From Phycomyces blakesleeanus NRRL 1555(-) (Eukaryota > Mucoromycota > Mucoromycetes > Mucorales > Phycomycetaceae), in NCBI RefSeq assembly GCF_001638985.1, contig NW_017265173.1, forward strand, positions 11,062 through 75,061: DNA of 64,000 bases, in the 5' to 3' direction. Both the position numbers and the translations under genes were made by a program. Below, one piece after another: positions 32,136 through 43,432 of the stretch. Position 1 is the stretch's first letter. Every line of letters begins with the position of its first letter. The notes below the pieces were generated by a model. The model saw only the letters and a program-made list of their open reading frames with translations. It ran no database searches and had not been told where the DNA came from.

Positions 32136-32154
32136 GGTAGTTCACGAAAAAAAA
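32136..32154 (-). promoter_or_regulatory. Very short leader between 5' LTR and gag-pol start; primer site unclear
   Basis: Only 19 nt separate the LTR from the ATG: sense TTTTTTTTCGTGAACTACC. It lacks the usual TGG-type tRNA primer site. Part of it can pair with an LTR string (sense AAGTTCTCACGAA) across a two-base bulge, which would allow self-priming as described for Tf1. This is a suggestion only. Confidence 0.4.
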
Positions 32155-32686
32155 TGTTGTGGTGGTTGAAGTTGAAGAAGTTTTTAAGAGGAAGAATTGA
32201 AGATTTGAAATTAGGAACGAAGATTCGTGAGAACTTGTGTAGGTTTTGTTTATTGAGAAAGATTTTGTATCAAAGTTTGACCAGGTTCCTACACTGAACT
32301 ACTACTGCTATTTATATTGTTTTGGATTGGGAAAATTATATGACTGGGGTCAGGTAATCGATCCTATCTGAGCCTTAATCAGAGCAACGTGATCTTGAGA
32401 TAATTAATGTATGATTAATTATATAAATGTGTGTAGTCCCAATGAAGTATTAACATCGAAAGTAAATGTGTTTATGAGTTATAATTATGCTTATAATAAT
32501 CCACTGATGTATCCCATATTATGGTGATATCATCATATGAAATATAATCACTATCATGCATGCTAAACCTGTGTGTTAAATAATAAAGTAATCGGTAGAC
32601 ACCTTTGACTGGAATAGCTGAGGCCTTATATTATTTCCTTCAGACTTATTCTCAATTACAGCAGTAGTCAATACTCATTTACAACA
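32155..32686 (-). repeat. 5' LTR of the chromovirus
   Basis: 532 bp, paired with 26531-27062. Followed by CTGAG target duplication at 32687-32691. Confidence 0.95.
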
Positions 32687-32691
32687 CTGAG

Positions 32692-33877
32692 GTTAACATT
32701 GTCATTTAAGTTGCTTGATTTTGGATGTTGCCTTTGAGAAGTCGTGTTTCAGTGATCTGCAAAAAGCATGCCATGATTGGCGCTTAGATAATTGAACTTG
32801 ATGTCAGAATTCTGCCTGCACTTTGAGATGCTTATCCCACCAATGGATTCTGTCTATGCCACATACACGGTGCCATTTCTTGTAGCAGAAATTGCGGTGC
32901 CCTGCAGCTGCTTGGAGTACTGAATTCCAGAATTTTTTCCAATGGGGAGGACAGGGAGGACGGTTGCCAATTGAGCTAGTAAGATAATTGTAAATGAGTG
33001 AGTTTAATTCATCTGTTAGTGTATCAATTGGTAGACGTGAGGGAGGAGGGTGTTCTAAAGTCGATTGCAAAGTGGATTTGAGGATGACGGAATTAGTGAC
33101 AAATGTGTGGGCATATAGTTTGAGAACATCAGGTTATTGAAGACGTGAGAGGTTCCATGTTTTGCAAGATGGTGGTAGTGCATGTGATGTTAAATTGATG
33201 ACATATATAAATGAAAGTGAAAGCAGACGGTGGTCAGAGTTGAGTGAGAGGTTGGTATGAATGTTGAGAGTGGCATTGGTGAGGGACATATTAGTGATAA
33301 GCAGATCAATAATACTGCTTATCTCTACGTTTTGGTGGAATGAAATGAATGTAGATGTGCATGGTGAGAGCTGGCCATTGACAACAGTAAGAGCACATTC
33401 TTCTAACTATTGACAAAGAGCAAGATCTCAAGTGTTAGTAGCATAGTCACCAGTAAGTGAACCCAAACATGAATTAAAATTGCTGCATATAATAGTGTCA
33501 TTGGTCAAAGGAATGGATGAGAGAACTGCAAGAGCATCATGGGTGGACATAGTGGGCAGTAAGTACAGGCATACAATTCTGAGGGAACCAATCTTGACGG
33601 CCAAAGCATAGTTAGATGACATTGGAATCTGAGTGACAGGATAAGGACAGGATGGAGAAATAAGAACAGAAACACCCATAGAACCTCTCTAGTTGCCAGC
33701 TACAGGTGAACCATAAAGATAAATCTGGGATCAAGAAGTGGGGAAACGAGATGGGGGGAGAAGTCATGTTTCAGTGATAAAAAGCATATGTAAAGAGTGA
33801 CAGTGTTGAAGAATATCATAAATTGCACGAGGCTGCAGACTATTAGCATTCCAAAGTCCTAATGAGATTTCACTCAT
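32692..33877 (-). pseudogene. LINE-1 ORF2, endonuclease half
   Basis: Starts at ATG 33877, overlapping the ORF1 stop as ATGA. The strings SLGLWNANSLQPRAI, TMSTHDALAVLSSIPLT and NFNSCLGSLTGDYA correspond to an apurinic-type (EEP) endonuclease, which nicks the target DNA. In LINE-2 the same place reads CGDFNARLGS. Frame changes and stops are scattered through the region. The end joins the RT half across the LTR element in the same frame (stops at the joint aside). Confidence 0.75.
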
Positions 33878-34785
33878 TCAGACATTGCAACAGAGGTACA
33901 ACGAGATGGTGATTGGAAATCATGAATATCAGCACCAGGACCAGAAACAGAATGAACAGGAATATCTTCCTTAGAGATCCAGCCTTGATCACAAAAGAAA
34001 TGACCAACAGAAACAGCAACATGAGGACAAAGGTACTTGAGAGCCTTCAGACAACGATCAGAATGAAGTTCAGCAGCAACTTCTTCTAGCTCTGAATCAG
34101 AAAGAGACTTATATTTGTGATCTGCAATGTTTTTGGGATCCAAAGGGTCAAACACGTCTAAGATCTCAATGGCAACTGTGGTCAGAGTGGTCTGGAATTT
34201 CTCAGCATACTGGTTGTGAACTAGGATGCCAACTACATCCTTGGCAGGAAAATTGATATCCAAGATGCAGCCAGTATCAACACCAAGTGTTTTCAAAGAG
34301 TTACACACTTCTCTATGTGTGAGACAACGTGAACGTGGGATATACACATATTGATATCCTTTGGAACCAGTGGGAATGACAAATATTCTAGCAGAAGCAG
34401 TAACCTGGCAAACAGAAGGAGGTCTTGGAGTCTTGCGAACAGAAAGAGCAGTAGGAACAACAACAGAGTTGTGAGCAGCAGCAGCAGTTGTAGCCCATGT
34501 AGAAGCCTCAGTGCCAGGCTCCTTGGGTGTGGTTGGTGCAGATGATGTTGATGCATTTGTTGTAATTTGGTAATTGCCCTGAGATGCTAATTGAGATCTG
34601 AGATCAGTAATTAGCTTTTCCGCATTAACTAATTGAGCAGTTAATCTAGCATTAGTTGCAGCAGGAGATTCAAGTTCATTAGTACATTGTTGTAGTGATA
34701 TGAATTGGGTCTGCATGTTCCCCAGAAATGAGGCGAGATCGGGTGACATTCCCTGCATGACAGAGGATGGCAGCAATGTTGACAT
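33874..34785 (-). CDS. LINE-1 ORF1 protein
   Basis: First in-frame ATG at 34785; the frame is open upstream without an ATG to about 34941. About 303 residues, almost the same length as ORF1 of LINE-2 (301). N-terminal coiled-coil-like segment (ARLTAQLVNAEKLITDLRSQ), an Ala/Pro-rich linker, then a compact C-terminal domain (YVYIPRSRCLTHREVCNSLK, LDINFPAKDVVGILVHNQYA, FDPLDPKNIADHKY, VAVSVGHFFCDQGWI). ORF1 proteins of LINEs bind their RNA; the fold here is not certain. No stop inside, so this ORF seems intact although ORF2 is not. Confidence 0.75.
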   Translation of the reverse strand: MSTLLPSSVMQGMSPDLASFLGNMQTQFISLQQCTNELESPAATNARLTAQLVNAEKLITDLRSQLASQGNYQITTNASTSSAPTTPKEPGTEASTWATTAAAAHNSVVVPTALSVRKTPRPPSVCQVTASARIFVIPTGSKGYQYVYIPRSRCLTHREVCNSLKTLGVDTGCILDINFPAKDVVGILVHNQYAEKFQTTLTTVAIEILDVFDPLDPKNIADHKYKSLSDSELEEVAAELHSDRCLKALKYLCPHVAVSVGHFFCDQGWISKEDIPVHSVSGPGADIHDFQSPSRCTSVAMSE

Positions 34786-34990
34786 TTGAGATTGCAAAAA
34801 TGAAAAGTTGTCAGAATCGGCTGAAATTTTTTCTGCTGATAGATAAGGCAACAGTGGTAATGGATGCAATGTTTTTGACAATGGATGTATCGTTTTGAAC
34901 AAGATGTAGAATGGATTGATGAAGCTTTTGTATGGATGCACCCACTTTTTTGTTATGTCTTGTGTAACAGTAGCTTATGTGAAAGAGAGA

Positions 34991-35340
34991 TCGGGGATGT
35001 AGCTCAGGTTAAAGATTATATTTTATTAAAGGAGATATTGCTGGCGATCTATAGATCATATAGCCTCCAAAGTACAAGAAGAAGAGAAAAAAAGTCCCAA
35101 GGGATCACAAAAGACAAAAAAGAGAGGTGAAAGAGAAGAATAAATCATACTAGCTTCAATGGCTGAACCTGCTCTCCACTTTTCAGCTGTGTAAATAGTT
35201 GTAACAGTGAAAGGGAGGAGACCGAATTGCAGAACAAAGAACTTTTCAGACAGAGGGGAACAAAAGAGAAAGATGAGATGCAAAGCAAGAAAAAAGAAAT
35301 GAAAAGTAGAGAACTAGAAAAGAAAAGAAAAGGGTCTAAA
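34991..35340 (-). other. LINE-2 3' untranslated region and LINE junction
   Basis: Between the ORF2 stop of LINE-2 (35341) and the 5' end of LINE-1. Pyrimidine-rich on the sense strand, with AATAAAATATAATC near 35020 as possible polyadenylation signal. The exact border between the two LINEs cannot be set from sequence alone. Confidence 0.5.
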
Positions 35341-36343
35341 TTATATCCAAAGAGTACCATGTTCAGTCTCATGTGAATAGTCACCATCAGGATTACATAT
35401 AATATATATGTCCCAGAGAATAGTCAGCAGTGGTATCCAGTAAGCAGGTCGTGGTTCTTGAGATGACAAAGGCAAGGATGTGATGGCAAAATCAATTCTG
35501 TGTATCTGATCTTGGTCAGGTTGAGGCAACTGTTCAAATAGTGCCACACAAACAAGTGGGCAATCCAACAAATGGGGGCGTGAGGTGTGATCTGATCCAC
35601 AAGGACATTCCTTTGGTTTGCCTAATAACCACCCCATTCTCCAACGAATCAAACGGCCACGTTTCACATGTGAGGCTAGCAAAAACAAGATTGGATCAAC
35701 TCCAAGAACTGGGTGGCATGCTTGAATGAGAACTTGTGTATTGGACTGGAGAAAGGTTGTAAATCCAGCTTCTATAATGCTTTCAAAATGGTTTTTTATT
35801 GCACTAGGGCTTTGGAGTTTGAGTGTTGGAGGGAGATGTGACAGAAGGTTGGTTTTTCCCAAGGAGACAAGTGTAGAATAGATGGTATGATGATGGTGTA
35901 AAAGGGACAGAAGGCACTGGGCAGGCAGAAAGCGTGATCTGATACAAAATTTGGCTATGAGAACATCTGTACAAAACTTCATACTTGGTAGATTGCAGAT
36001 GTGCTTCAACACAATTGTAGAGGATGTGGCATGCCCCCCAACAATCATGCAAAGCCACTTATCTTGAATGGACTCCAGCACTTTGATATCTTGTTTCAGT
36101 AGAGTGGAGATTGCCAAATCATATTCAAACTTTGGGCAAACAAAAGTCTTATACAGTCATAAACTGAGCAGCAGAGAAAACCAGAATGACAAGCTCCAAC
36201 AGAGTTTAGTGTTGCCATTGTAGCAAGTGTACGAGAACGTCTATGAGTGGCAATGGACTTGGAAGCAATACCCTTCACACCCACTGAGATTTTTTTAAAC
36301 TCAATGTTCAAGCTAGATTTAAAGTTGGCCTGACTAAAATTTC
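35341..36343 (-). pseudogene. LINE-2 ORF2, C-terminal region
   Basis: Reads NFSQANFKSSLNIEFKKISV, then STMATLN-like RTLATMATLNSVGACHSGF, then MAISTLLKQDIKVLESIQDK and IVGGHATSSTIVLKHI. It ends with a cysteine/histidine cluster (CPCGSDHTSRPHLLDCPLVC) typical of the C-terminal knuckle of I/R1-type LINE proteins. The reading frame shifts once near 36117. The part is absent from LINE-1. Stop at 35341-35343. Confidence 0.75.
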
Positions 36344-36350
36344 CTAAACC

Positions 36351-39300
36351 GGAATATGAAGTGTCCGCTCAAATTTACTGTGAATGGAAAAAAGGATGGA
36401 TACAAAAAATCTCAAAAATGGGGGGTCCAATAATTGCAATTATAGGGTTTCAAAAAATGTGTTTCAAAAAAAATGTTTCAAAAAAATGTTTTTATTTTGG
36501 TTTCAATAAAAAATAGTACTAGGATTATGCGTTCTATATACTAGTAGCTAGTCTAGTGTAGCAGTCTCTCTTATGCAATAGATTGGGAGATAGACATGAT
36601 AAAAGTAAAGAAGAACAACTATTAAACAGAAACAAAGTATTAGTGTTATGACCTTTGAAGTAAATAATATGGTAAATTATCTTTTTATACTAGACAGACA
36701 GTGATATATAAGACTTACCTAAAGAGATGAGGGTAAAGTTATTAACAAAAGTAAAGGAAAAGACTGCTTGTTTAGTTATGTTAGAAGTAGATACTTTATA
36801 ATACCATAACAGACAGCTTGGCATAGTTTGAAGTAACTTCCTAATACAATCTCATGTTGGAATCTCCATAGAATCTTATAAAAAATATATATTAGTATCA
36901 ATATGAAGTAGAACATAATAAATATATTACTTACTAAGGATGTTCGGTATGATGGATGCTATCATCTTGTTAGATTATGCTTGAAACTTACCTTTCAGTC
37001 ATGAGAAAAAAAAGGAAAAAGAAGAAAACAAGTAAACAAAAAAAATTAGCTCACATTATTTCACATAATTTTTGTAGCAGTTATTTTTTGCATGAATAAA
37101 GATATGGTACCTCAAATTAGCTTACGTTTTTCTACATCTTTTGTTCCAAAGATTTTTAAACATAGAAAATCACTTCACAACAAAGAGGAACACATTCCTC
37201 ACACTGACAGCTACAGACAACTGAACATTTGTGTGCACTGCCTGCAAAACTGAAAGAGTGTTAGGGCCCTTGCAAGACCTCAGAAGATATTATACAAAAA
37301 AACATCCAAACGAAATGGGGGAGTATGAGAAACTTCTAAAAAGAAGGTAAGTTAATCCTAAAAGTAGGATGAAAAATACTATGTAATGTAAAGCTGAAAT
37401 TGAGCATACCTTAACATTAGACCTGCTATGTTTGATGGCCCTTCTTCTTCTGCAAGCACTGCCACTGTCACTACCACTGCCACTACCAACCTGAACAGTA
37501 ATAATGGACCTGCCCCAATGGAATTTATTATTGAAAACCCTCAGGACACATATGGCCATGAAATCTCTGACGAATACGAATATAGCGATGATCACATTCT
37601 ATCGTAAGTAAAAATTAGTAATGCAATATTGAAATAGATAATAACCTGTTTTTTTTGCTGAACAGTGATTCATCAGATGACTATGATGAGATCACTGACG
37701 ATGAAGACACAAACACCAGAGTAGAATATGATAGCCAGAATCATATCGCTAGAATGGCAGCAGAAATGAGAACCTTCCAATCTCTTTCGCATGCCATGAA
37801 TGCCTACTCGAATGAAGACAGCAGCAGACAGACATTGTACCGGCCTGATGACTTAGCTGACATTTTTACTGGACCCACCCGTCCATTTAAATTGAAAGTA
37901 GAGTTTATCTTACATGCTCTCTTCTACAGCGATGAAGATCTTGCCTCAGAAAGATCTATCAAGAAGATCATGTTTGCTATGAAGATGGTCTTGGACGTCT
38001 GTGAAGAATCTGGAGTAGCACTGGATTTTCCAACACCAAATGCTGTGATTAACTATCACAAGCAGAAAAAGAACCAGATCCCTGTTTTTCCTATTGCCAG
38101 TTTTGATGTTGTGAACCAAGACAATGAACGACATGTACTTTGGATGAACAAACCGTCTGATTACATCATGTTTACCATGACATGCCCTGGAAAATTATCT
38201 CAAATCTTGGCCCTTCCTGACTTCACGGAAAACCAGCAGTTGAATCTCGACCAAGGCGAAAAGTGGAAGGAGAACCCATTGCTCCAGCACCCAATGATCA
38301 CTTCAAACGGAATAGACTACTGGGTGGGTGATGTTGTCGAAGTCCAAGGCTCCCTGAACCAGTATCTCCTTGAGAAGTTCTTCACCAAGGACGGATCCAT
38401 ACTTGCCAATGCGTTCCAGGTTTATGGTGGCCACGATCCTCGGCTGAACCATCCTGATGATACTCATTTCCTGCGGTTTGGAAACTCTACGAACTTTGCT
38501 GTCTCTATCCTGAAGTATACCATTGAAGTTGACAGGATTATGTCTACTGTTCAAAAAGACAGCGATCTTTTCCTCGGACGTGATTTCTCTGTTTCTTATT
38601 GCCCTGCCAAAATTGTTACCTATGCTCTTACTGGTGTTCAATCTGACTAGTGGCTCAGCAAATCCCGTGTTAAAGAATTCAAGAGAAGACTTCCAGGCTC
38701 TGGTTTGATGAAAGTGGTTGTCTGCCCACTTAATCTCTATTCCAACAATACCTCCAGTAATTCAATAAAGCAGTACAACAAGTATGACAGTTACTTAATG
38801 TACTTTGCTGCGTTGCTACTTGAGACAAGAAACAAACGAGAAAATGCTCTTTTCATTTGTACCTCGAATCATACACTGAATGCCATTGAGATGTTGCCCC
38901 CTATTGTCGATGACCTTATTAGGCTGGAGAAAGATATTGAGATGTATTCTGAGGATTATGGTGAAGTAGTTCTTGTCATTGCGCCCCTGTTGCTTTTTAT
39001 GGGTGACAACCCTCGTCAATCTCAGCTTGCCATGCATAAGGGAACATCTGCCAAGAAGTTTTGCCAAAAATGCCTCATACCTTCGCCTCGTATTGAACAG
39101 GGTTCCATCCCTGACACTCCGCCGTATTCTCTAGTTGACCACTGTGGGTCAGAAGAAAGAACAAGGGATTTCTTGTGCGCCTTTGCCAATGCCGATATCC
39201 AGTCAGAGCTATATCTCAATGGGTGCAAATTGAGTTATATCAAGAATGGAAGTGAAGAATTTCTTAGACTCGAAGCCTTTGACCCTACCAAAGACATGCC

Positions 39301-40701
39301 TGTCAAAATTCTCCACATTATTCCTCATGGCCTGACGAAATACTTGATGACTTTTCTCTGGAAACAGAAGATGCTGACTACAAGTGAAAAGGGGAGACTC
39401 CAGGAAGCTCTAAACTCTTACAAGTCTTGTAAGAGTTACAGCTGAACATTCAGGAACAAGCTTTGTCACACTGGTTCGTTCGTTGGACGCGATTTCAAGG
39501 AATTGATTCAAGTCCTGCCTAGAATTATGAGCAAGATCTTTAGTGACAAACCATTGGCAAGTTTGTTCATTAAAGCCTTGCATGCATTAGGCCGCCTGTT
39601 GTCTTTGGTGTACATGCGCGGAGTCGACCAGTGCTTTGACTACTATATTGCCCAGATAAAACATGCTGTCACTGATGTAACAGATCTGCTTTTCCAACTG
39701 GATGTCCAGATTCTCCAAAAAGATTTTCTAAGCAAGACTTCACGTTCAAGCCAAAGGTCCACCTTCTGCATCATATCACTGACGATATTTTTTGTTTCGG
39801 TTCCATGCTGCAATACGAAACTGAAAACGGTGAACAGTTCAATAAGTTCATCCACAAACATTTATTCAAGACCAACCGCCATTCCACCTCTTGAGACGTT
39901 GCTACAAGATTTGGCAAGCAATTCATCTGTTGGCATCTTTGTAATGGAGGATCATATGTCATAGAGAAACCAGCTGGTAATGGAACAAGATCTGTAAGAA
40001 GTTCAATTAGTGATTTTGTCAAGCTGGCCCCTGTCAATTTCCCAGGCTTTAATCTCCATTTCTTTGGTTCTTGTGTCAACAGTGACAATTCTGGGTTGTC
40101 GACTCCCACTTTGTGTGATACACTTGCAGGTGTTTTTCAATCAAATGGGCAATTATTCCTTGGTCAGGTAAAGATTGTTCAAGCAAGAGACTCTGCAGAC
40201 AGAATGAGAAAGGTGTTCTTTATGCAAAAGTACCAAATTGTTCTGAACAGCAATATAAATTGCATCTATACCCCAGCTGTAGTAACAGAAAATTACAATA
40301 ACATTGTGGTTCTGCCCCTTGGAGGCCTGGTTGAAGTCAACAAAGATGACATCAACATCGTTCAGGCTGTTGATATTCACTTGTCCGTCGGGTCTTCTAA
40401 TAACCAAAAGTTTCTCAACGTTGCAAAATTCAGCATGTTCTGGTGGATGTTGATGAACATTGCAAAAATCTATTAAAAAAAATGACTTATCAAAAAAAAA
40501 GTCTTTTTCCCAATGGGGTTTGTCCAATAAAATCTCTTCTTTTCCAGCTCTCTTCGCTTCTCCCCCCCATTTCAGATTTTTGTACCATCTAAAATTTTAT
40601 CATGACACTTAAAACATTACACTAATCTACTTTTGGCTCATTTATATAAAATTTGTACACCCAAATCTGAGCCTTAACAGGTTCAACTTAAAATTGGAAC
40701 T
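36351..40701. mobile_element. Plavaka-like DNA transposon F, degenerate
   Basis: Bounded by the proposed 7-bp duplication CTAAACC (36344-36350 and 40702-40708). Removing it restores the LINE-2 frame. An imperfect inverted repeat lies slightly inside: GATGGATACAAAAAATCTC near 36395 and its counterpart GATGGTACAAAAATCTGAAA at 40589-40570, each followed by TGGGGGG. The outermost bases are not clearly inverted, so the ends could be off by some bases. Contains one broken transposase gene. No accessory gene of the CACTA A-G type is present. Confidence 0.65.
37428..40476 (+). pseudogene. Plavaka-like (CACTA-related) transposase, broken
   Basis: First exon from ATG 37428 is rich in Ser/Thr and acidic residues, with an intron at about 37605-37664. 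The body contains RPFKLKVEFILHALFYSDED, VVVCPLNLYSNNTSSNSIKQ, then MGDNPRQSQLAMHKGTSAKK with FCQKCL, a string seen in Plavaka-type transposases. Later come VHLLHHITDDIFCFGSML with ENGEQFNKFIH, the region of the last catalytic acid. Stops occur at 38648, 39443 and about 39890, and a frame change near 39750. It is therefore dead. Family call is from memory of the GDNP...KFC pattern and has moderate certainty. Different in sequence from the Tnp2 genes in this window. Confidence 0.65.
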
Positions 40702-40760
40702 CTAAACCAATAGAAACAGCTGTACTGTTAGAAATTACCATAAATGAAAGAAATGTCAGT

Positions 40761-40797
40761 AGTATCTCCTTATTTTATCCTACGGAGAGTTTGAATT
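40761..40797 (+). repeat. MULE left terminal inverted repeat
   Basis: 37 bp identical to the reverse complement of 57327-57363. Confidence 0.85.
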
Positions 40798-40922
40798 AGT
40801 ATTTAATTTAGTCCTGTGGCTTTCTAACTTTAATGACAGACAGTGGCTTTTGCATCCCACACATGGCATTTTTTTTTTCAACAAATAATCACTTCTCTCT
40901 TTCTTAAAAACAAACTTCAATT

Positions 40923-41498
40923 ATGTCTAACAACAATATAAACAACACTATTTATGATATTTCCACCATTCAACAAGTCTTGATCAACTCACCTTTGGAA
41001 GGAATCAAGATGCTTCCTTTGAATTCGACAATATTAGTAAAAGTTAGTGAATAGAAAAAGTGTCTGGAGCGAATCAATGTCTTATGCTCAACAAAATGGA
41101 ATAAAAAGCATAAATATTCTGGAAAAGGTTTAGTTTTTGGAGAGACTAAAAAATGCCACCGTGCTGGCCAATATATAACAAACCGCCAATTACGTCTTGC
41201 CCAGAAAGATACAAAGGCATGCTCTTGTACAGCTGCCTTAAAAATCATACAGCATCTCGACAACCCCAATGTTGTTACATTTTGCCAAATAAGAGCACAT
41301 GTAAACCATGTTCCTGGAGACTGGGACGAAGTCAGAACTCTTCTTTTGCCTTCTGAAGCCATAAAGATTATTGAAGATCAGTTGAAAAGTGGCAGCAGCT
41401 GTAGAAGTACAAGAATTTCAGTTCTTAGACAGATTGATAGTTGGGGAGTTGGCGTTAGAAAGCCTAATTATGAAGAAATTTACAACAGAATGAGAAAG
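40923..41498 (+). pseudogene. MULE transposase, N-terminal exon
   Basis: Starts at ATG 40923 (MSNNNINNTIYDISTIQQVL). TAG at 41052-41054 breaks the frame. Recognisable strings follow: STKWNKKHKYSGKGLVFGET, CSCTAALKIIQHLDNPN, HVNHVPGDWDEVRTLLLPSE, GSSCRSTRISVLRQIDSWGV and RKPNYEEIYNRMRK. It ends at a GT donor (41499). This is the DNA-binding N-terminal part of a MULE transposase with FAR1-like cysteine/histidine pattern. The rest of the protein lies beyond D and E at 48850-48940 and 55730-57191. Confidence 0.75.
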
Positions 41499-42570
41499 GT
41501 TTGTTAATGAATATAACATAGCTTTCGTATTAAATTAATATTTATATATCAAATAAATACTCGTGTGGTATTTCAGGTATGAAACAATAGAAAAATAAAA
41601 TATTTGATAATAGAGACGTATAGAAATACTTTGAGACTGTATATAAGTTGTCTTTATTCATAAATAAAAAGTGTCCCTTTTTATAAGAAAACACAATCTG
41701 CTCTTGTCATTACGTCTTAGTTTCTTAAGACTTTCTTCCTTTACTATATTTGGTTATTAGAGTGTATTTACTGCTTACACTGGAAAAATAGGGTAATTTC
41801 ATCTGGATCAAATGTACTAAAAATGTAGATGATTGAGCCAATATCATCACAATTTTTGTGATATATCATTTTGAGCAATGGTACGATATCATCTATGGTG
41901 CTGATGCGTATCATCATAACAACAGGTACACGAAAACCCAATGTAGAACGATTGTCAGTCCGCAAACTATGGAAACTGAATAAATATTGTAGTTACGCTT
42001 TACTCCTATCGAGTCTACCTCTTTATGTGTTATATTTTGAGGTCTATAAAGAGCTAGCGTCCCATATTATTATTTTTACCGGGTTTTTTTATTGGCTGCA
42101 GAAATGCTTTAAAAACTATCAAAGAGATGATTGTAGGTTTTTTACAATATAAAGAAATGATGATAGTTGGTTTTTTATACGTGCTCAAAGTGATGAAACT
42201 AGGTTTTTTTACAATGGAAAAGAGAAACAAAGCATGGGTAGATTTTTATAAACAAGCCTCTTTGGTTTGTTTATTTATTTTACTTTTATTTATTTATTTT
42301 TTGGAAAAACATTGGGTTATACATTTTTTGTTCAATTTTGTTTTATTTGATAGGAAAATCTTTTCTAGATAAAAATCCTAATTTCGCGACAGTTTTGATA
42401 CTATAGCTATTATAATCGCTAATACTTCTTGCTCGCTATATATAATTTAAAGCCTTCCGGGAGTAGACATGGAATACATACTTTAATAGTGGGAATGCTA
42501 TTAAAAAATGATTAATAGAAAAGAAGAATTAGTAAATGATTTAAATTGAAATTTCTTCATAAATACTTAC

Positions 42571-43016
42571 AAGGCGGAGAAGACTTGACATAAAATTGAT
42601 ATAAACATGTTCTTCAGAATTATCAAGACAATACCAGTAGTCTTTGAATAGAGATACATTCTAAAAATGAATAATTATTAATATTGTGCGTAGTAAAGGC
42701 GTATTTATTAAATATATTGTAGTTAACTTACCAAATATTACTGATTATACGTCTTTGTGCATAATATTAGACATAACTAATAAATCATAATAAAGATAAA
42801 TATATATCTATGAGTACGACAAAAGGATAATTTGAATTTTTTTTAAGAAAAAAACTTACCATGTTCAATTAAGAGATGATGAGACTCAATGGAAATGAGT
42901 AGCAATGGCAAGACAAACAATATGATGAGTAACAGAGATCATTAAGAGAATAATATCTTACCTTGATATATCAGACAGAGTATAGTCAAACAAAGAGACA
43001 CATATTTGGTATCGAG
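42571..43016 (-). other. Candidate tiny-exon gene (copy D)
   Basis: Minus-strand segments with splice borders: 43016-42962 (55 bp), one ending at 42860 with ...GAACATG before GTAAG, 42776-42732 (45 bp) and 42660-42571 (90 bp). The last can encode DYWYCLDNSEEHVYINFMSS. The position matches the third gene of A, B and E, but exon lengths and peptides differ, so homology is not shown. Confidence 0.3.
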
Positions 43017-43432
43017 CTATAAAAGAAAGAAAGAAAATTGTAAGTGAAATTGTAAAAACATAAGCAAAAGAGAAACAAAGAAAATATCAATAATAAATGT
43101 TGTTAAAAGAAAAAAAAAGGAAAAAAAAAAGACTTGTCTTAAAATCCAGTTTGACCCTGACAAAATGCGGGCTGTAAAAAGTAATACTCCAAAAGAAGAT
43201 GACCACCGTCATCTTGAAATACTACTTTGTGCCTCATTGAGTTAGAAAAGAAGTTGTCTAAATGTGGATCAAGCGGTTGGGAGATGTGCTTAAATATCAA
43301 ATGAAAGGTAGAGAGTTAATCTGCACCGCTTATCCTCTTTACTAGTATGTGAATTTTAAATATGATATAACAAGTGTAGTGAATTGTACAATATTAGTTG
43401 AAAATTATTAATATTTATTTTATTAACAGAAA

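Larger units (their letters stand above)
26531..32686 (-). mobile_element. Ty3-type chromovirus LTR retrotransposon, young and apparently intact
   Basis: 6156 bp, flanked by the 5-bp duplication CTGAG (26526-26530 and 32687-32691). Two 532-bp LTRs begin and end with TGTTG/CAACA and differ only at 26817 versus 32441 (G/A). A single 1633-residue gag-pol frame fills the interior. Near-identical LTRs and an open frame point to a recent insertion. It inserted into LINE-1 ORF2 in the same orientation. Confidence 0.95.
25113..34990 (-). mobile_element. LINE-1: two-ORF non-LTR retrotransposon, 3'-truncated, split by the LTR element
   Basis: Running leftward: ORF1 (34785-33874), the endonuclease half of ORF2 (33877-32692), a 6.2-kb Ty3 element, then the reverse transcriptase half of ORF2 (26525-25113). 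Flanks of the LTR element rejoin in the ORF2 frame at CTGAG. Compared with LINE-2 the C-terminal region after the RT is missing. The 5' end lies close to 34990, head-to-tail behind the 3' end of LINE-2. Confidence 0.85.

Noticed and set aside
37290..37595. Minus-strand frame of 101 codons over the start of element F
   Set aside because: Opposite the first exon of the Plavaka-like gene; low complexity Ser/Gly run is antisense of Thr/Ala codons.
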